A stretch of 50,566 nt of DNA from Syntrophaceae bacterium (GCA_003141195.1 PLLC01000104.1:1-50566); one strand, 5' to 3'; positions 17,343 through 26,323 are shown, counted from the stretch's first letter. Program-made: numbers and translations. Notes: generated from the sequence alone by a model not told the origin.

Positions 17343-19033
17343 ACTGCCGCCGACTTTTTCATGCTGCTGCCCAGCCTGGTTTTATTGCTGATGAAATTCA
17401 GGATCAGCATACAGATCATGACGATCAGGACCAGTTTCATCGTCGTGGCGGAGGCGATGCCGATTTCACCATATACGGCGGCGTCGAAGATCTTTACCGC
17501 AGCCAGATCGAATCCCGGACTGACGAGGAAGACGACGGCGCTCAAGGAGACGATCGCCGTCATGAAGGTATAGATGAACCCCGCAATGAAGGCGGGAAAC
17601 ATGATCGGCAGAACGATCTTGTAGAAGGTGGTCAGGAAGCTGGCGCCCAGGTCCGCGGAGGCCTCCTCGATCTCGATATGGATCTGATGCAGTTTGCTGA
17701 TCCCCGCTTCCACGCCGACGGCAAGGAAACGGAAGACGCAGTTCAAGGCCAGGATCATGATCCCGCCTGTCAGTTTAAGCGGCGGGGCGCTGAAGGCAAG
17801 CAGATAACCAATGCCGAGGACCGTCCCGGGAAGGGCGAATCCGGAGAGGGAAACCATCTCAATGAACGTGCGGCCGAAGAATTTCCCCCGGACGATCACG
17901 TATGCCAGCAGGACGCCGATGATGGCGCCGATGACGGCCGCCACGAAACTCACGCGGATGCTGTTGTATATCGCCTGATTGGATGTGAAATCCAGATAGT
18001 TGGACAGAACGATGTTGTGGGTGACCCCGAGGATCTTGTAAAAGGAGGCCGCAAATACCACGGCGAAACAGACGAAGATCGCGCCGGCGGCGACCGTGGT
18101 GATGATCATGAACGGCACCTGGATCAGCGGGGTGATCTTCCTCGGCTCCGAAGCAACCGGTTTTCCGCCAATCGTGGTGAACTGCTTTCCCTCCAGCAGA
18201 TAATTGTGAATGAAGAAGATCAGGATGCAGGGGGCGATCATAACGACCGAGAGGACGCTTCCCATGTTGAAATCGGACTCCCCGGTGATCATCGTGTAGG
18301 TGTCCGGGGCCAGGAAGGGGGTTCGGCCGCCCAGGATGGCGGCGTTGCCGAACTCGGCGATCGTCATGACGAAGATCAGGAGCGCCGCCTTGAGAAGCCC
18401 CGGCGCCAGAAGCGGGATGGTGATCGTCCGGAGGATGGTCGCCTCCGACGCCCCCATGTCATAGGCGCTCTCTTCGAGATTAGGGTTGAGCGACATCAAT
18501 GTGTTTTCGATCATCATGTAGGCGAGCGGGATGAAGGCCAGCGTCTGGGAGATGACGACGCCGCCGAAGCCGTAAAGCTGCCAGTGGAGGTCGAACATCT
18601 TGGTAATAAGTCCGTTACGGCCGAACAGGATGATGAGCGAAAGGGCAAACAGGTATGGCGGGGCGATCAATGGAACGAGGGAGATGATCTTCAGCGGTTT
18701 TCTCAGGATCCAGGGTCCCCGCGTCGTCATGTAGGCGAGACAGAAACCGATGACGAGGCAGACCACGGTATTGATCACCCCGAGGAGAAGCGTGTTGTAC
18801 AGGGACTGATAATAGTAATTTTTACTGAAAAAATTCTGATAATATTGCAGCGTGAATCCCGACGGTCCCCGGAAGCTCTTCAGGAGAACCGCGATGATGG
18901 GGTAGAGGAGAAAGAAGGCAAGCAGCAGGAATAAAAATGCGGCCAGGATGTTGATCAGGTTTGCATTCAGGAAATCCTTTATCTTGCTTCCACTGCTCGC
19001 CTGCAGTTTCAAAGACAATTCTACTGTCGCCAT
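17339..19033 (-). CDS. ABC transporter permease, two fused membrane domains
   Basis: 564 residues with about twelve hydrophobic helices and two EAA loops (ESAYDMGASEATILRTITIP and EASADLGASFLTTFYKIVLP). The fused layout is that of FbpB and of the predicted 2-aminoethylphosphonate permeases (PhnU2/AepW). ATG 19033 has GGAGGAG five bases upstream, better than an ATG eight codons earlier. It forms an inner-membrane importer with the ATPase and the binding protein. Confidence 0.9.
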   Translation of the reverse strand: MATVELSLKLQASSGSKIKDFLNANLINILAAFLFLLLAFFLLYPIIAVLLKSFRGPSGFTLQYYQNFFSKNYYYQSLYNTLLLGVINTVVCLVIGFCLAYMTTRGPWILRKPLKIISLVPLIAPPYLFALSLIILFGRNGLITKMFDLHWQLYGFGGVVISQTLAFIPLAYMMIENTLMSLNPNLEESAYDMGASEATILRTITIPLLAPGLLKAALLIFVMTIAEFGNAAILGGRTPFLAPDTYTMITGESDFNMGSVLSVVMIAPCILIFFIHNYLLEGKQFTTIGGKPVASEPRKITPLIQVPFMIITTVAAGAIFVCFAVVFAASFYKILGVTHNIVLSNYLDFTSNQAIYNSIRVSFVAAVIGAIIGVLLAYVIVRGKFFGRTFIEMVSLSGFALPGTVLGIGYLLAFSAPPLKLTGGIMILALNCVFRFLAVGVEAGISKLHQIHIEIEEASADLGASFLTTFYKIVLPIMFPAFIAGFIYTFMTAIVSLSAVVFLVSPGFDLAAVKIFDAAVYGEIGIASATTMKLVLIVMICMLILNFISNKTRLGSSMKKSAAV

Positions 19034-19069
19034 CTTTCTCCTCCGGGAGACGCCCATGATCGAACAAGC

Positions 19070-20062
19070 TTATTTGAAATCGGTTCTCAACTTCTGCTTC
19101 CAGATATCGTTGTTCTTCGCTTTGTCGTCTGACGCCTTGCCCAGATCCAGTTTGATGTATTTGGGCAGGGTCTTTCCATAGAGGGCGTTCGGCGCCGGCC
19201 GGGGTGTCACATAACCGATGGCCGCCATGAGTTCGCTGAATTCGGGGGTGCCCAGCAGGTCGATGATCTTTTTGCAGGCGTCGAGTTTCTTCGTTCCCTT
19301 GAGGATCAGGGCGAAGGTGCCGTCATAGCCGGTCCCTTCCTTGGGAATGGTCCAGATCAGCGGATAGCCGTCATCGAGGCGCTTCTTGACGTTCTCGTCC
19401 GAGGTGAGGCCCAGCATGAATTCACCCCTGCCGACGAGATCCGTCGGGGCATTGCCGCTGCGGGTGTAATACGCGATGTTCTTGTCCAGGGCTTCGAGAA
19501 ATTTCCAACCTTCATCGTCCCCGTAGAGGGCCAGGAAGGAGAACCGCATCTGGTTCGCCGTACCCGAACTCAGCGGAGAGGGCATGAGGATCTCACCCTT
19601 CCATTTCGGATCCAGCAGGTCCTTCCAGCTCGTGGGCATGGCGTAGCCGGCCTTGGCCAGGCGGTCCTTGTTGCCGACCAGGACGAAGGAGAAGTTGGAG
19701 AAGTTGTACCAGTTGCCCTGCGGGTCCAAAAATACTTCCGGCACACCCTTCCAGGCCGGGGAGACATAGGGAACGGTCCAGCCGCTCTTCTTGGCGAGGA
19801 AGCCCGTGGACGAGCCGCAGCCGATGGTCATGTCCGCGTTAAAATTCGGGGCCTCGGCCTTCATGCGGGCTTCGATTTCTCCGAAGGACTGGAAGGTCTG
19901 GTTGACGGTGATGCCTGTTTTATCCTTGATGAACTGGGCGATCTTGGCATTGTTGTCGGGAGAGGTGCCCATGTAGGCGTTGATCTCTTCCGCCATGGCA
20001 CTGCCGGCGAGCAGGACCGAGAAGATCGCTGCGACTACGAATGCGATTAACTTTCTTTTCAT
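19070..20062 (-). CDS. ABC transporter periplasmic substrate-binding protein
   Basis: 330 residues with a Sec signal peptide (KRK then a hydrophobic run, cleavage after SAMA). Mature sequence has the type 2 binding-protein pattern of the Fe3+/AEP/spermidine family: INAYMGTSPDNNAKI, then PTSWKDLLDPKWKGEILMP, SSGTANQMRF, and TIPKEGTGYDGTFALILKG. Iron-binding members normally have a pair of adjacent Tyr; I do not see that here, which argues for an organic substrate. First gene of a three-gene operon under the promoter at 20301-20365. Confidence 0.9.
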   Translation of the reverse strand: MKRKLIAFVVAAIFSVLLAGSAMAEEINAYMGTSPDNNAKIAQFIKDKTGITVNQTFQSFGEIEARMKAEAPNFNADMTIGCGSSTGFLAKKSGWTVPYVSPAWKGVPEVFLDPQGNWYNFSNFSFVLVGNKDRLAKAGYAMPTSWKDLLDPKWKGEILMPSPLSSGTANQMRFSFLALYGDDEGWKFLEALDKNIAYYTRSGNAPTDLVGRGEFMLGLTSDENVKKRLDDGYPLIWTIPKEGTGYDGTFALILKGTKKLDACKKIIDLLGTPEFSELMAAIGYVTPRPAPNALYGKTLPKYIKLDLGKASDDKAKNNDIWKQKLRTDFK

Positions 20063-20300
20063 GATTTCCCTCCAATTAAATTTAAAGGTAAATGTTAATT
20101 TTCAGAAACGCCAGCCGGTGCTCTGTCACCCCCTTTCCTGATCCGATCCTGGCCTGAATGACCCAACAATCCATTATCTCCCTGAAGGAGCTGGAATCGA
20201 CTAAGTCATAACAAATTCACCAAGGCCTGTCAATGAAAAGAGGCGAAACGGCCCGGCCGGCAGGGCCTCCACACACGGCTTTTCAGAAAGTCTGACGCCG
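20063..20300. other. Leader of the ABC transporter operon
   Basis: About 240 bases between the promoter at 20301-20365 and the binding-protein start. No gene seen. The binding-protein Shine-Dalgarno (GGAGGGAAATC) is at its left end. A short palindromic GGCCCGGCCGG sequence lies near 20250. It may form leader structure, but I see no known riboswitch. Confidence 0.3.
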
Positions 20301-20365
20301 TTCTTATACGATTCGAGATATAAGGCAAAATAATAATAATCATATAATGGATAATCAATGGTTAT
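20301..20365 (-). promoter_or_regulatory. Promoter with shared upstream operator box (ABC transporter)
   Basis: Read on the minus strand: box ATAACCATTGATTAT (20365-20351), 22 bases, TTGCCT (20328-20323), 16-bp spacer, TAAGAA (20306-20301). The box is nearly palindromic and fits the T-N11-A form bound by LysR regulators. It matches the sequence over the LysR start codon at 32314-32328 in 14 of 15 positions (same orientation as the plus strand ATAATCAATGGTTAT). Confidence 0.7.
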
Positions 20366-20432
20366 CCCCTGCCCGGAGGAAAGAGAACCTGCCCGGGGAC
20401 GGAAGCGTCCGTTTACACGAGAATGAAAAGGG

Positions 20433-21188
20433 TTAAAAATATTGAGACTGGGTGATCGTCTCACCCGGTTGCAGATGGAGAAATTCCTCGGTTTTGTAAG
20501 GACCGCGGATGATTTTCTCAAAGTAGGAAAGATTCCCCTCAATCTCGATATAGGTCATATTGAGAAACTCCGCATTTTCAAGCGCCCGACGGCGCAGCGC
20601 CTCGCTTTCGGGCATTCCCGAGTTGATCAGGGCAATATGGGTAAAGTTTTTCAAACTCTCCCTGATCGCCCAGAGGGCCACTTTCTTCCCATACCTGGGC
20701 AGATACTCCACCTGGTAGGTACCCAGGGGATCATTGTTATGCTTCACCCACCCCGGTGTGAGATAAAAGGTCCCTGGATGATCGCGGAAGACCGCATCAT
20801 ACCGTGCCGGCGAACCCAGAAAAAGGGAAATGCAGTCATGACAGCGGGGAACAATCAGTTTCTGGCGACGCGCCGTGACCCCGACCAAGCCGTTGGAACA
20901 AAGACCGTAACCCAGAACAATGACAGTCGCATAGGACGCCGCCTGATCGATTCGCTCCTGGATGATCTCGGGAAGCTTTTTCGGCGTCCGATGCAGTCCC
21001 TGTTCAAGATAGATGATCTCAACCGCCTGAGAGCCGGCGCGCGCAGCCTCGAGCTCAGGTTCCATTACCCGGCAGGCAATAATCACCGGTCTTTTTAGTG
21101 TCTGCAGATGTTTTATAGATTCCATACAAGACCGCCCCCGTAATTCATCGTCGAAGAGACGGGTCGCCCTTCTATAAACCTCCTCCAC
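20433..21188 (-). CDS. DUF1638 protein (corrinoid methyltransferase neighbour)
   Basis: 251 residues. DUF1638 features: IIACRVMEPEL, VIVLGYGLCSNGLVGV, PRCHDCISLFLGS and GTFYLTPGW, with conserved Cys in the second and third blocks that could bind metal or a cofactor. The biochemical role is unknown, but the family is often found beside mttB/mtmB-type methyltransferase genes. The start may be GTG 21188 (AAAGG upstream) or ATG 21125. Last gene of the methyltransferase operon. Confidence 0.8.
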   Translation of the reverse strand: MEEVYRRATRLFDDELRGRSCMESIKHLQTLKRPVIIACRVMEPELEAARAGSQAVEIIYLEQGLHRTPKKLPEIIQERIDQAASYATVIVLGYGLCSNGLVGVTARRQKLIVPRCHDCISLFLGSPARYDAVFRDHPGTFYLTPGWVKHNNDPLGTYQVEYLPRYGKKVALWAIRESLKNFTHIALINSGMPESEALRRRALENAEFLNMTYIEIEGNLSYFEKIIRGPYKTEEFLHLQPGETITQSQYF

Positions 21189-21269
21189 CGGAATACCTTT
21201 AAGAGCTCCAGACTTCTCAAGACTTTCGTCATTTCTTCCACTTTCCGATCTTTCCCGCCATCCCGATCT

Positions 21270-22823
21270 TCATCGTTCTTCAGGCTTCTGAATGCCGAAC
21301 CTTCCGGCCGAATGATCCCGCCCCAGATAGAAATTGATCCAGGAAGAGGTCTGATAGAAGTCCCAGTTGCAGGGCGCAACTGTGTAGGTGTCCAGATTTT
21401 CTTCCTCTCGGTAGTTCTTCAGGCGGGCATAGGCCTTCACATACACGCAGCGCCTTTTCCCGGGATAAACCTCGCACCAGCCCTCATAACTACCGCCGCA
21501 GGCCCCGTTGCGCTGGTTTTTCGGGCACTGGGACATGGGACAGATGTACGCCACATCGGTCAGGGCGCAATCACCGCAATCCCGGCAGTCGTACAGGAGA
21601 ACCTTGGCCAAATGCTCCAGTTTGTGAAAGGTTTTCTCCCCGGCGGTACCATCCACGACCCGAGAAAACGAGCGCATGAAACCGAAAAGATTCCGGCCCG
21701 GTTCGAACATCAGTTGATGGAAAATCCGGGACAAACGGTAGACAAAGCCGACCGGGGCATCCAACGGTCTATTTTCCCGACGGACCGGCGTTTCCCGGTT
21801 CAGACCGGTTGCCTCGTCCTGCTCATAGAGGTAGAATCCTCCGGGTTGCGGGTAATCAAACTCGCGCACCAGCTCCTGCCAGTTCACGCTGAGTTCTTCA
21901 CCCTTCTCAATGATGAAAAGGACCTGTTCGTATTTCACGCCATGGCCGCCGATATGAACCCCGCTGAATCCCATCCCCTTCATGAAGGCGTACATCTTGG
22001 CCGCCCGGAGCAACCTAACTTCCACGCCTTTATCCGGAGACTGGCGCTCCCGGTCTAAATCCGCCAGGAGCTTGTCTGTGACGACACACCCGGGAATCTT
22101 GTTTTGGTTCATGAGTTTGCCTGCGCCGTACGGCAGGATGAAGATATTTCCCACCACCGGCACGTGCAGACCATTCTGGTCCATAAAGAGAATCAGTTCA
22201 TGGAATTTCCTGGCATCATAGCCGAGCTGCGTCACCACAAACCGCGCGCCGGCGGCGATTTTTTTCTTCAGCTTGAAATACTGGACTCTCTGCTCCGCTT
22301 CCATCGCCTTGAACGGCGATACGGCGACCCCGGCAAAGAAATTCGACGGCTGATTCCGAATAATCCCTTTCGGCCCCGGATAGGCCAATCCCCGGTTCAT
22401 CTCGCCGATCAGATGAAGCACATGGCCGGGATCAAGGTCAAAGACCGGCGACGGCCTTCCCTGAAACCCGGTCACGGGATAATCCCCCGTCATCACCAGC
22501 AGATTCCGCACCTGCGCCCTGTCCAGCGCATAGAGCTGGCTTTCAATCTGATTGCGGTTCCGGTCCTTGCAGGTGAAATGCACCAGCGGTTCCACTCCCA
22601 GCTTCAGAATCTCCTGGCCCAGACAGTCGGCCAGGATCGCAGGATTGCCGCCGGGATTGTCCGTAATCGTCACCGCATCGATCCGCCCCCCTTTCGCCGC
22701 CTGTTCCGCCGCCATGAGGGCGCCTTCCTGGAGCTTCTCCCGGGCGCCCCTGCCGGGAATCAACTCCCAGGTCACCGCCATTCTGTCCGGGTCCGTCAAG
22801 GACGTTTGAAAGCGATTTTCCAT
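21270..22823 (-). CDS. metF: Methylenetetrahydrofolate reductase fused to MTHFR C-terminal domain
   Basis: 517 residues. The first 290 form the MetF TIM barrel (VTWELIPGRG, DAVTITDNPGGNP, VHFTCKDRNRNQIES, LLVMTGDYP, FVVTQLGYD). The last 190 are the MTHFR_C/MetV-type domain with a dense Cys cluster (CRDCGDCALTDVAYICPMSQ and further Cys), expected to bind zinc or FeS. Such fusions occur in acetogens and anaerobic methyl-oxidisers, where the enzyme interconverts methyl- and methylene-THF. ATG 22823 has GGGGG five bases upstream and lies right after the stop of the folD remnant. Confidence 0.9.
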   Translation of the reverse strand: MENRFQTSLTDPDRMAVTWELIPGRGAREKLQEGALMAAEQAAKGGRIDAVTITDNPGGNPAILADCLGQEILKLGVEPLVHFTCKDRNRNQIESQLYALDRAQVRNLLVMTGDYPVTGFQGRPSPVFDLDPGHVLHLIGEMNRGLAYPGPKGIIRNQPSNFFAGVAVSPFKAMEAEQRVQYFKLKKKIAAGARFVVTQLGYDARKFHELILFMDQNGLHVPVVGNIFILPYGAGKLMNQNKIPGCVVTDKLLADLDRERQSPDKGVEVRLLRAAKMYAFMKGMGFSGVHIGGHGVKYEQVLFIIEKGEELSVNWQELVREFDYPQPGGFYLYEQDEATGLNRETPVRRENRPLDAPVGFVYRLSRIFHQLMFEPGRNLFGFMRSFSRVVDGTAGEKTFHKLEHLAKVLLYDCRDCGDCALTDVAYICPMSQCPKNQRNGACGGSYEGWCEVYPGKRRCVYVKAYARLKNYREEENLDTYTVAPCNWDFYQTSSWINFYLGRDHSAGRFGIQKPEER

Positions 22824-22824
22824 T

Positions 22825-22984
22825 TCATCCCCCATATGACCTGATCCCTGCGGACGGTTTCGCCGCTTTTACGGTATTCATCATCAGCATGGCAATCGTG
22901 ATCGGAGCCACCCCGCTGGGAACCGGCGTGATCGGGACAGCCTTCTCTTTCACGCCGCCGGTCTTTACCCCGGAGCGGAAATAC
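22825..22984 (-). pseudogene. folD C-terminal remnant
   Basis: About 50 codons in frame encode the typical FolD end: KAVPITPVPSGVAPITIAML followed by MNTVKAA, ending at TGA (22827-22825) two bases before the metF start. Everything upstream of the last helix is gone. The break is at a single MITE-like end (AACAGGCTGCTAAAA, 22990-23004). A complete folD here would have supplied methylene-THF dehydrogenase/cyclohydrolase for methyl oxidation. Confidence 0.8.
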
Positions 22985-22998
22985 TCCCTAACAGGCTG

Positions 22999-23796
22999 CT
23001 AAAATTCAAACTTTTTGGCACGGTGGGCCTTCATGAAATTCATGCAGAAATTATCCCGTCCGGCCAACGCTTCCGCTGCGATGATGTTGGCCATCATCCG
23101 TTTGTCCAGGGGATTGATGATGGCGCCGTCCAGACCCAGTGCGACGGCCATGGACATGAAGGTCTGATTCACGAAGGGCCTGCCTGGCAATCCATAGGAT
23201 ACATTGGAAAGACCGCACATGGCGTGCACGCCGACGAATTTTTCCTTGATCAGCGCAATCGCCTTGAGAAATTCAATGCCGAACGTCCTGTCCACGGAAA
23301 TCGGCTGCACCAGGGGATCCACATAAATATTCTCCAGCGGAATCCGGTTCTGCACAAGCCCGTTGATCAGCTTATCGGCAACCCGCAGCCGATCTTCCGC
23401 TGTCTTGGGCATCCCTTCATCACTCATGCACAGGGCCACAATCCGGCAATCCGTTCCGGCAAGCAACGGAATCATCTTGTTATACCGGTCGGACTCCAGA
23501 GAAATGGAATTGATCATGGGCGTCCCCTGATGCACCGAAAGACCGGCCTCGATGGCCTTGGGATTCGGAGTGTCGATGGAACAGGGACCTTCCACGACGG
23601 CCTGCACCGTCTGGACAAGCCAGCGGATATAATCCTCTTCCTCCTCCAGAAAGATCCCTGCATTGACATCAATATAGTGTGCGCCGGCTTCATGTTCCTG
23701 ACACGCCACCGCCTGAATCGCCTCGACATCCCTGTTCTTGATTGCCTCCGTGATCGCCTTGCGGCTGGCATTAATGAGCTCTCCTACAATGATCAT
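22999..23796 (-). CDS. Methyltetrahydrofolate:corrinoid methyltransferase (MtgA-like)
   Basis: 265 residues of the pterin-binding (DHPS-like) TIM barrel: IIVGELINASRKAITEAI at the start, YIDVNAG, SIDTPNPKAIEAGL, INSISLE and VHAMCGLSNVSYGLPGR. These match MtgA, AcsE and related enzymes that move a methyl group between a corrinoid protein and THF. Placed after the corrinoid protein gene in the operon, it should accept the methyl group taken by the MtmB-like enzyme. It ends with TAG inside a MITE-end-like sequence. 153 bases separate it from the corrinoid protein gene. Confidence 0.88.
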   Translation of the reverse strand: MIIVGELINASRKAITEAIKNRDVEAIQAVACQEHEAGAHYIDVNAGIFLEEEEDYIRWLVQTVQAVVEGPCSIDTPNPKAIEAGLSVHQGTPMINSISLESDRYNKMIPLLAGTDCRIVALCMSDEGMPKTAEDRLRVADKLINGLVQNRIPLENIYVDPLVQPISVDRTFGIEFLKAIALIKEKFVGVHAMCGLSNVSYGLPGRPFVNQTFMSMAVALGLDGAIINPLDKRMMANIIAAEALAGRDNFCMNFMKAHRAKKFEF

Positions 23797-23949
23797 TTTG
23801 ACCTCCTCGATTCATTACGTCTTAAGAGTTTCTTCGCGAAACGGATCCCGGACGTGGTGGCCAGAAACCCCAATACGCACCGGCATGCCTCTCGTCCATG
23901 TCGAAACCGTTCCTGCCGCATCGGCATGGACGAAAGGCGTCAAAGCCGA

Positions 23950-24606
23950 TTACTTCTTTTTGGCCATCAAGCCCTTCACAAGCGCTACGGCATCGATGGC
24001 AGACTTGCCGTATCCATCGGCGCCGATCCTATCGGCCCACTCCGGATTGACGGGTCCGCCGCCGATAATGACAAAATATTTCTGACGGATACCCATCTCC
24101 TTGAGCGTATCGATGACTTCCTTCTGGGCCGGCATCGTGGTGGTCATCACCGAGGAAAGGGCGATCACGTCCGCCTGGATTTTCTCTGCTTGCTGAATGA
24201 TGTTCAGAGAGGGGTTGTCCACACCCATATCCACCACGTCAAAACCGCTGGTATCCAGCACGGAGGCCACAATGTCTTTACCGATCGAATGCACGTCGCC
24301 TTTGACCGTCCCGATCAGGACCTTGCCCAACTTGACGAGCTGCTTCTTCTGAGCCTCAATCTCCGGTTTCAGAACGGCCATGGCCGCGTTGAAGCTGGCG
24401 GCCGCCATGAGCAATTCCGGCAAATAGGCCTCCCCACGCTCAAATCTACCGCCAATGATTTCCATCCCTTTCGACAAACCCTGCTCAATGGCTTCGAGGG
24501 GATCGATTTTGTTCGCCACCACAGCCTGGGCGAGCACCTTCGCCTCGTCCTCCGTTCCATCCATGACTACCGCCGCCAATTTTTCCAAAATCTGATTTTT
24601 ATCCAT
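23950..24606 (-). CDS. Corrinoid protein (MtmC/MttC-like)
   Basis: 218 residues. N-terminal four-helix cap (residues 1-90, with the ERGEAYLPELLMAA block) followed by a B12-binding Rossmann domain: GDVHSIGKDIV with the cobalt-ligating His in DxHxxG, then SSVMTTTMP and IIGGGPV. It carries the methyl group as methylcobamide between the methyltransferase and the MtgA-like enzyme. Only 17 bases downstream of mtmB. No RamA-type reactivator is encoded in the window, so reactivation must come from elsewhere. Confidence 0.93.
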   Translation of the reverse strand: MDKNQILEKLAAVVMDGTEDEAKVLAQAVVANKIDPLEAIEQGLSKGMEIIGGRFERGEAYLPELLMAAASFNAAMAVLKPEIEAQKKQLVKLGKVLIGTVKGDVHSIGKDIVASVLDTSGFDVVDMGVDNPSLNIIQQAEKIQADVIALSSVMTTTMPAQKEVIDTLKEMGIRQKYFVIIGGGPVNPEWADRIGADGYGKSAIDAVALVKGLMAKKK

Positions 24607-24623
24607 TCCCTTAGCCTCCCTCT

Positions 24624-25997
24624 CTACGCAAATGATGTACCCATCCCGGACAGCTCTTCCTTCACCTCCTTCACCAGACGTACATAAGCTTCAGACGGCT
24701 TGCCTGTAGTCACATTGTAACAATCCTGATAACGGTCTCCCGACGGGGCCTTGTCGATCTGGGACTCGTATTTTTCGAGAAGTTTCTTCACCAGATGATT
24801 GGCCTGTTGCCGGTCACATTTGGCTGCTGCCTTGGCCATATCGACACCGAACTGGCACTCCATCGGGGTGAATCCGTCAATCTTGACCGCTTTGGCCGAA
24901 TGAGGCGTCTGTACCGACGGGGCGCCGGAAGCCGTGGCGGCAAGCAGCCAGGCAGCCGACTCATAAAAATACATCTTTGTGTTGGGACCGCCGGCCATGT
25001 AACCCAGCCAGATCACCGGCATGGGAACATTGCGGCTTGCAGCCTGACAGCTCGCGGAAACTACCCAAAGGACATCGCGGGTGGTGGAGCAGCCATATTT
25101 GAAATGAACGGGAAAATGGAGCTGATAACTCCCTTTGAGGGCCAAGATGCCGATCATAATATAGGCCGTGCTGACGATGGCCGTGCCGGCCGGACCGCCG
25201 CAATAGCCGCCCAGAATGGGGGCTGTCTCGGCGCCCACATTGGCGCCCCAGTTAAGCAGATAGGCGATTTTGTTCATGGTCCCATATTCCAGTTTATTCT
25301 CGGCAACGGTCCCGCAGAGCCAGCCGTCGGTGGGACGGAGTCCGAACTGGGGAGCGCTGGCAGCGATCGTCGTAACCGCGGACGCGGCCGTCGCAACGAG
25401 GTTGCAGATGGGCAGCCCCGGCCGGCCGGCCCGGATCAGGGCATCGCGACCGATCTTCACGCTCCGGATGGCCGCGTAAAGCTCCACCGGAGACCCGGCC
25501 GCCACGGGAATCCCCCGAATGCTGTCCAAAGCCGGAATGCTGATGGAGTCCACCTCTGGAATCGACGCATAGGCCTCGATTTTGTTCGTGATCATCTCTT
25601 CCGTCGTCGACACGATCCCGGAACCCACATGCAACCAGGGAATCTTCTGATCATCGGGTTTTCGCATGCCGAATACCTTGGCATCCTTGCCCTCCCCCAG
25701 ATGACACTGGCCGGGCGCCTTGGCAATACCATCGAGGATTTCTTCTTTTGTGAACTGAATCAGACGATTCGTGTCCTGACAGTAAATACCCACGGACGCC
25801 AGAAATTCAAGAGCGGCTTGGAAAAGATTGTCCGCCGCCTGGTCATCGCAGGGAACGGGGTTTTCCCTGTCATACTGGATGCCGTACTTTCGAACCAGTT
25901 CATTGAGCTTAGGCATGAAGACCTTCATGTCAAAGTCCCTTTCGCTCATGATCGGTCCATGGATCGCCTTTTCACAGATATCCAAAAAATTCGTCAT
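24624..25997 (-). CDS. Non-pyrrolysine MtmB-family methylamine:corrinoid methyltransferase
   Basis: 457 residues, almost the exact length of archaeal MtmB (458). Similarity to MtmB as I recall it runs end to end: KYGIQYD, LASVGIYCQDTNRLIQFT, AGRPGLPIC, ILGGYCGGPAGTAIV, FPVHFKYGCSTTRD and the C-terminal APSGDRYQDCYNVTTGKP. In MtmB the pyrrolysine sits in AGRPGMGV-Pyl; here the aligned residue is Cys198 (TGC, 25406-25404) and the frame has no TAG. It is therefore not MttB-like and not a Pyl enzyme. The substrate is unknown: an N-methyl amine or amino acid is expected from the fold. ATG 25997 follows GGGGGGAG. First intact gene of the operon. Confidence 0.85.
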   Translation of the reverse strand: MTNFLDICEKAIHGPIMSERDFDMKVFMPKLNELVRKYGIQYDRENPVPCDDQAADNLFQAALEFLASVGIYCQDTNRLIQFTKEEILDGIAKAPGQCHLGEGKDAKVFGMRKPDDQKIPWLHVGSGIVSTTEEMITNKIEAYASIPEVDSISIPALDSIRGIPVAAGSPVELYAAIRSVKIGRDALIRAGRPGLPICNLVATAASAVTTIAASAPQFGLRPTDGWLCGTVAENKLEYGTMNKIAYLLNWGANVGAETAPILGGYCGGPAGTAIVSTAYIMIGILALKGSYQLHFPVHFKYGCSTTRDVLWVVSASCQAASRNVPMPVIWLGYMAGGPNTKMYFYESAAWLLAATASGAPSVQTPHSAKAVKIDGFTPMECQFGVDMAKAAAKCDRQQANHLVKKLLEKYESQIDKAPSGDRYQDCYNVTTGKPSEAYVRLVKEVKEELSGMGTSFA

Positions 25998-26181
25998 GCT
26001 TTCTCCCCCCTGTGGAATGTCTTGTTGTCTCTCAGCCTTGGATCCTCAAAAACCTTCTTACAACGACCAGCTATCCCTACGGCGGTGCGCCTCCCCTCCG
26101 GAAGGGGAACCTCCATCCGTCCCAGCGTAAAACCAAACAGACAAGACCAACCTTGGCTAAACACTTACCCGTAACGGTCTT

Positions 26182-26298
26182 TTATATTTCAAGCCCCATT
26201 CCGGCAATCTCCTCGCAGACGCGGTCGTAGAGGGCCACGTAGGTCTCGCGGGGACGCCGGGTCTTCAGGTCGCAGCGCGGACACCTGCAGGGGGGAAA
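26182..26298 (-). pseudogene. C-terminal remnant of a second mtmB-like gene
   Basis: About 35 codons (CPRCDLKTRRPRETYVALYD, then RVCEEIAGMGLEI and stop TAA 26184-26182) align with the last residues of the intact neighbour (CYNVTTGKPSEAYVRLVKEV, then KEELSGMG). The rest of the gene is missing upstream of 26298. It lies directly upstream of mtmB on the same strand, so the locus once held two tandem copies. Confidence 0.65.
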
Positions 26299-26323
26299 AC
26301 GCACTTAGAAACATTTTGTTATT

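Noticed and set aside
17336-18934. Plus-strand 532-codon frame over the permease gene
   Set aside because: Composition is Asp/Glu/Gly-rich without domain features; it mirrors the membrane protein on the other strand.
16215-20062. Ferric iron ABC transporter (FbpABC) as the function of the importer
   Set aside because: The binding protein lacks the adjacent Tyr pair of iron-binding members and the operon shares its promoter element with ald and an aldehyde dehydrogenase operon, so an organic substrate is more likely. Not excluded.
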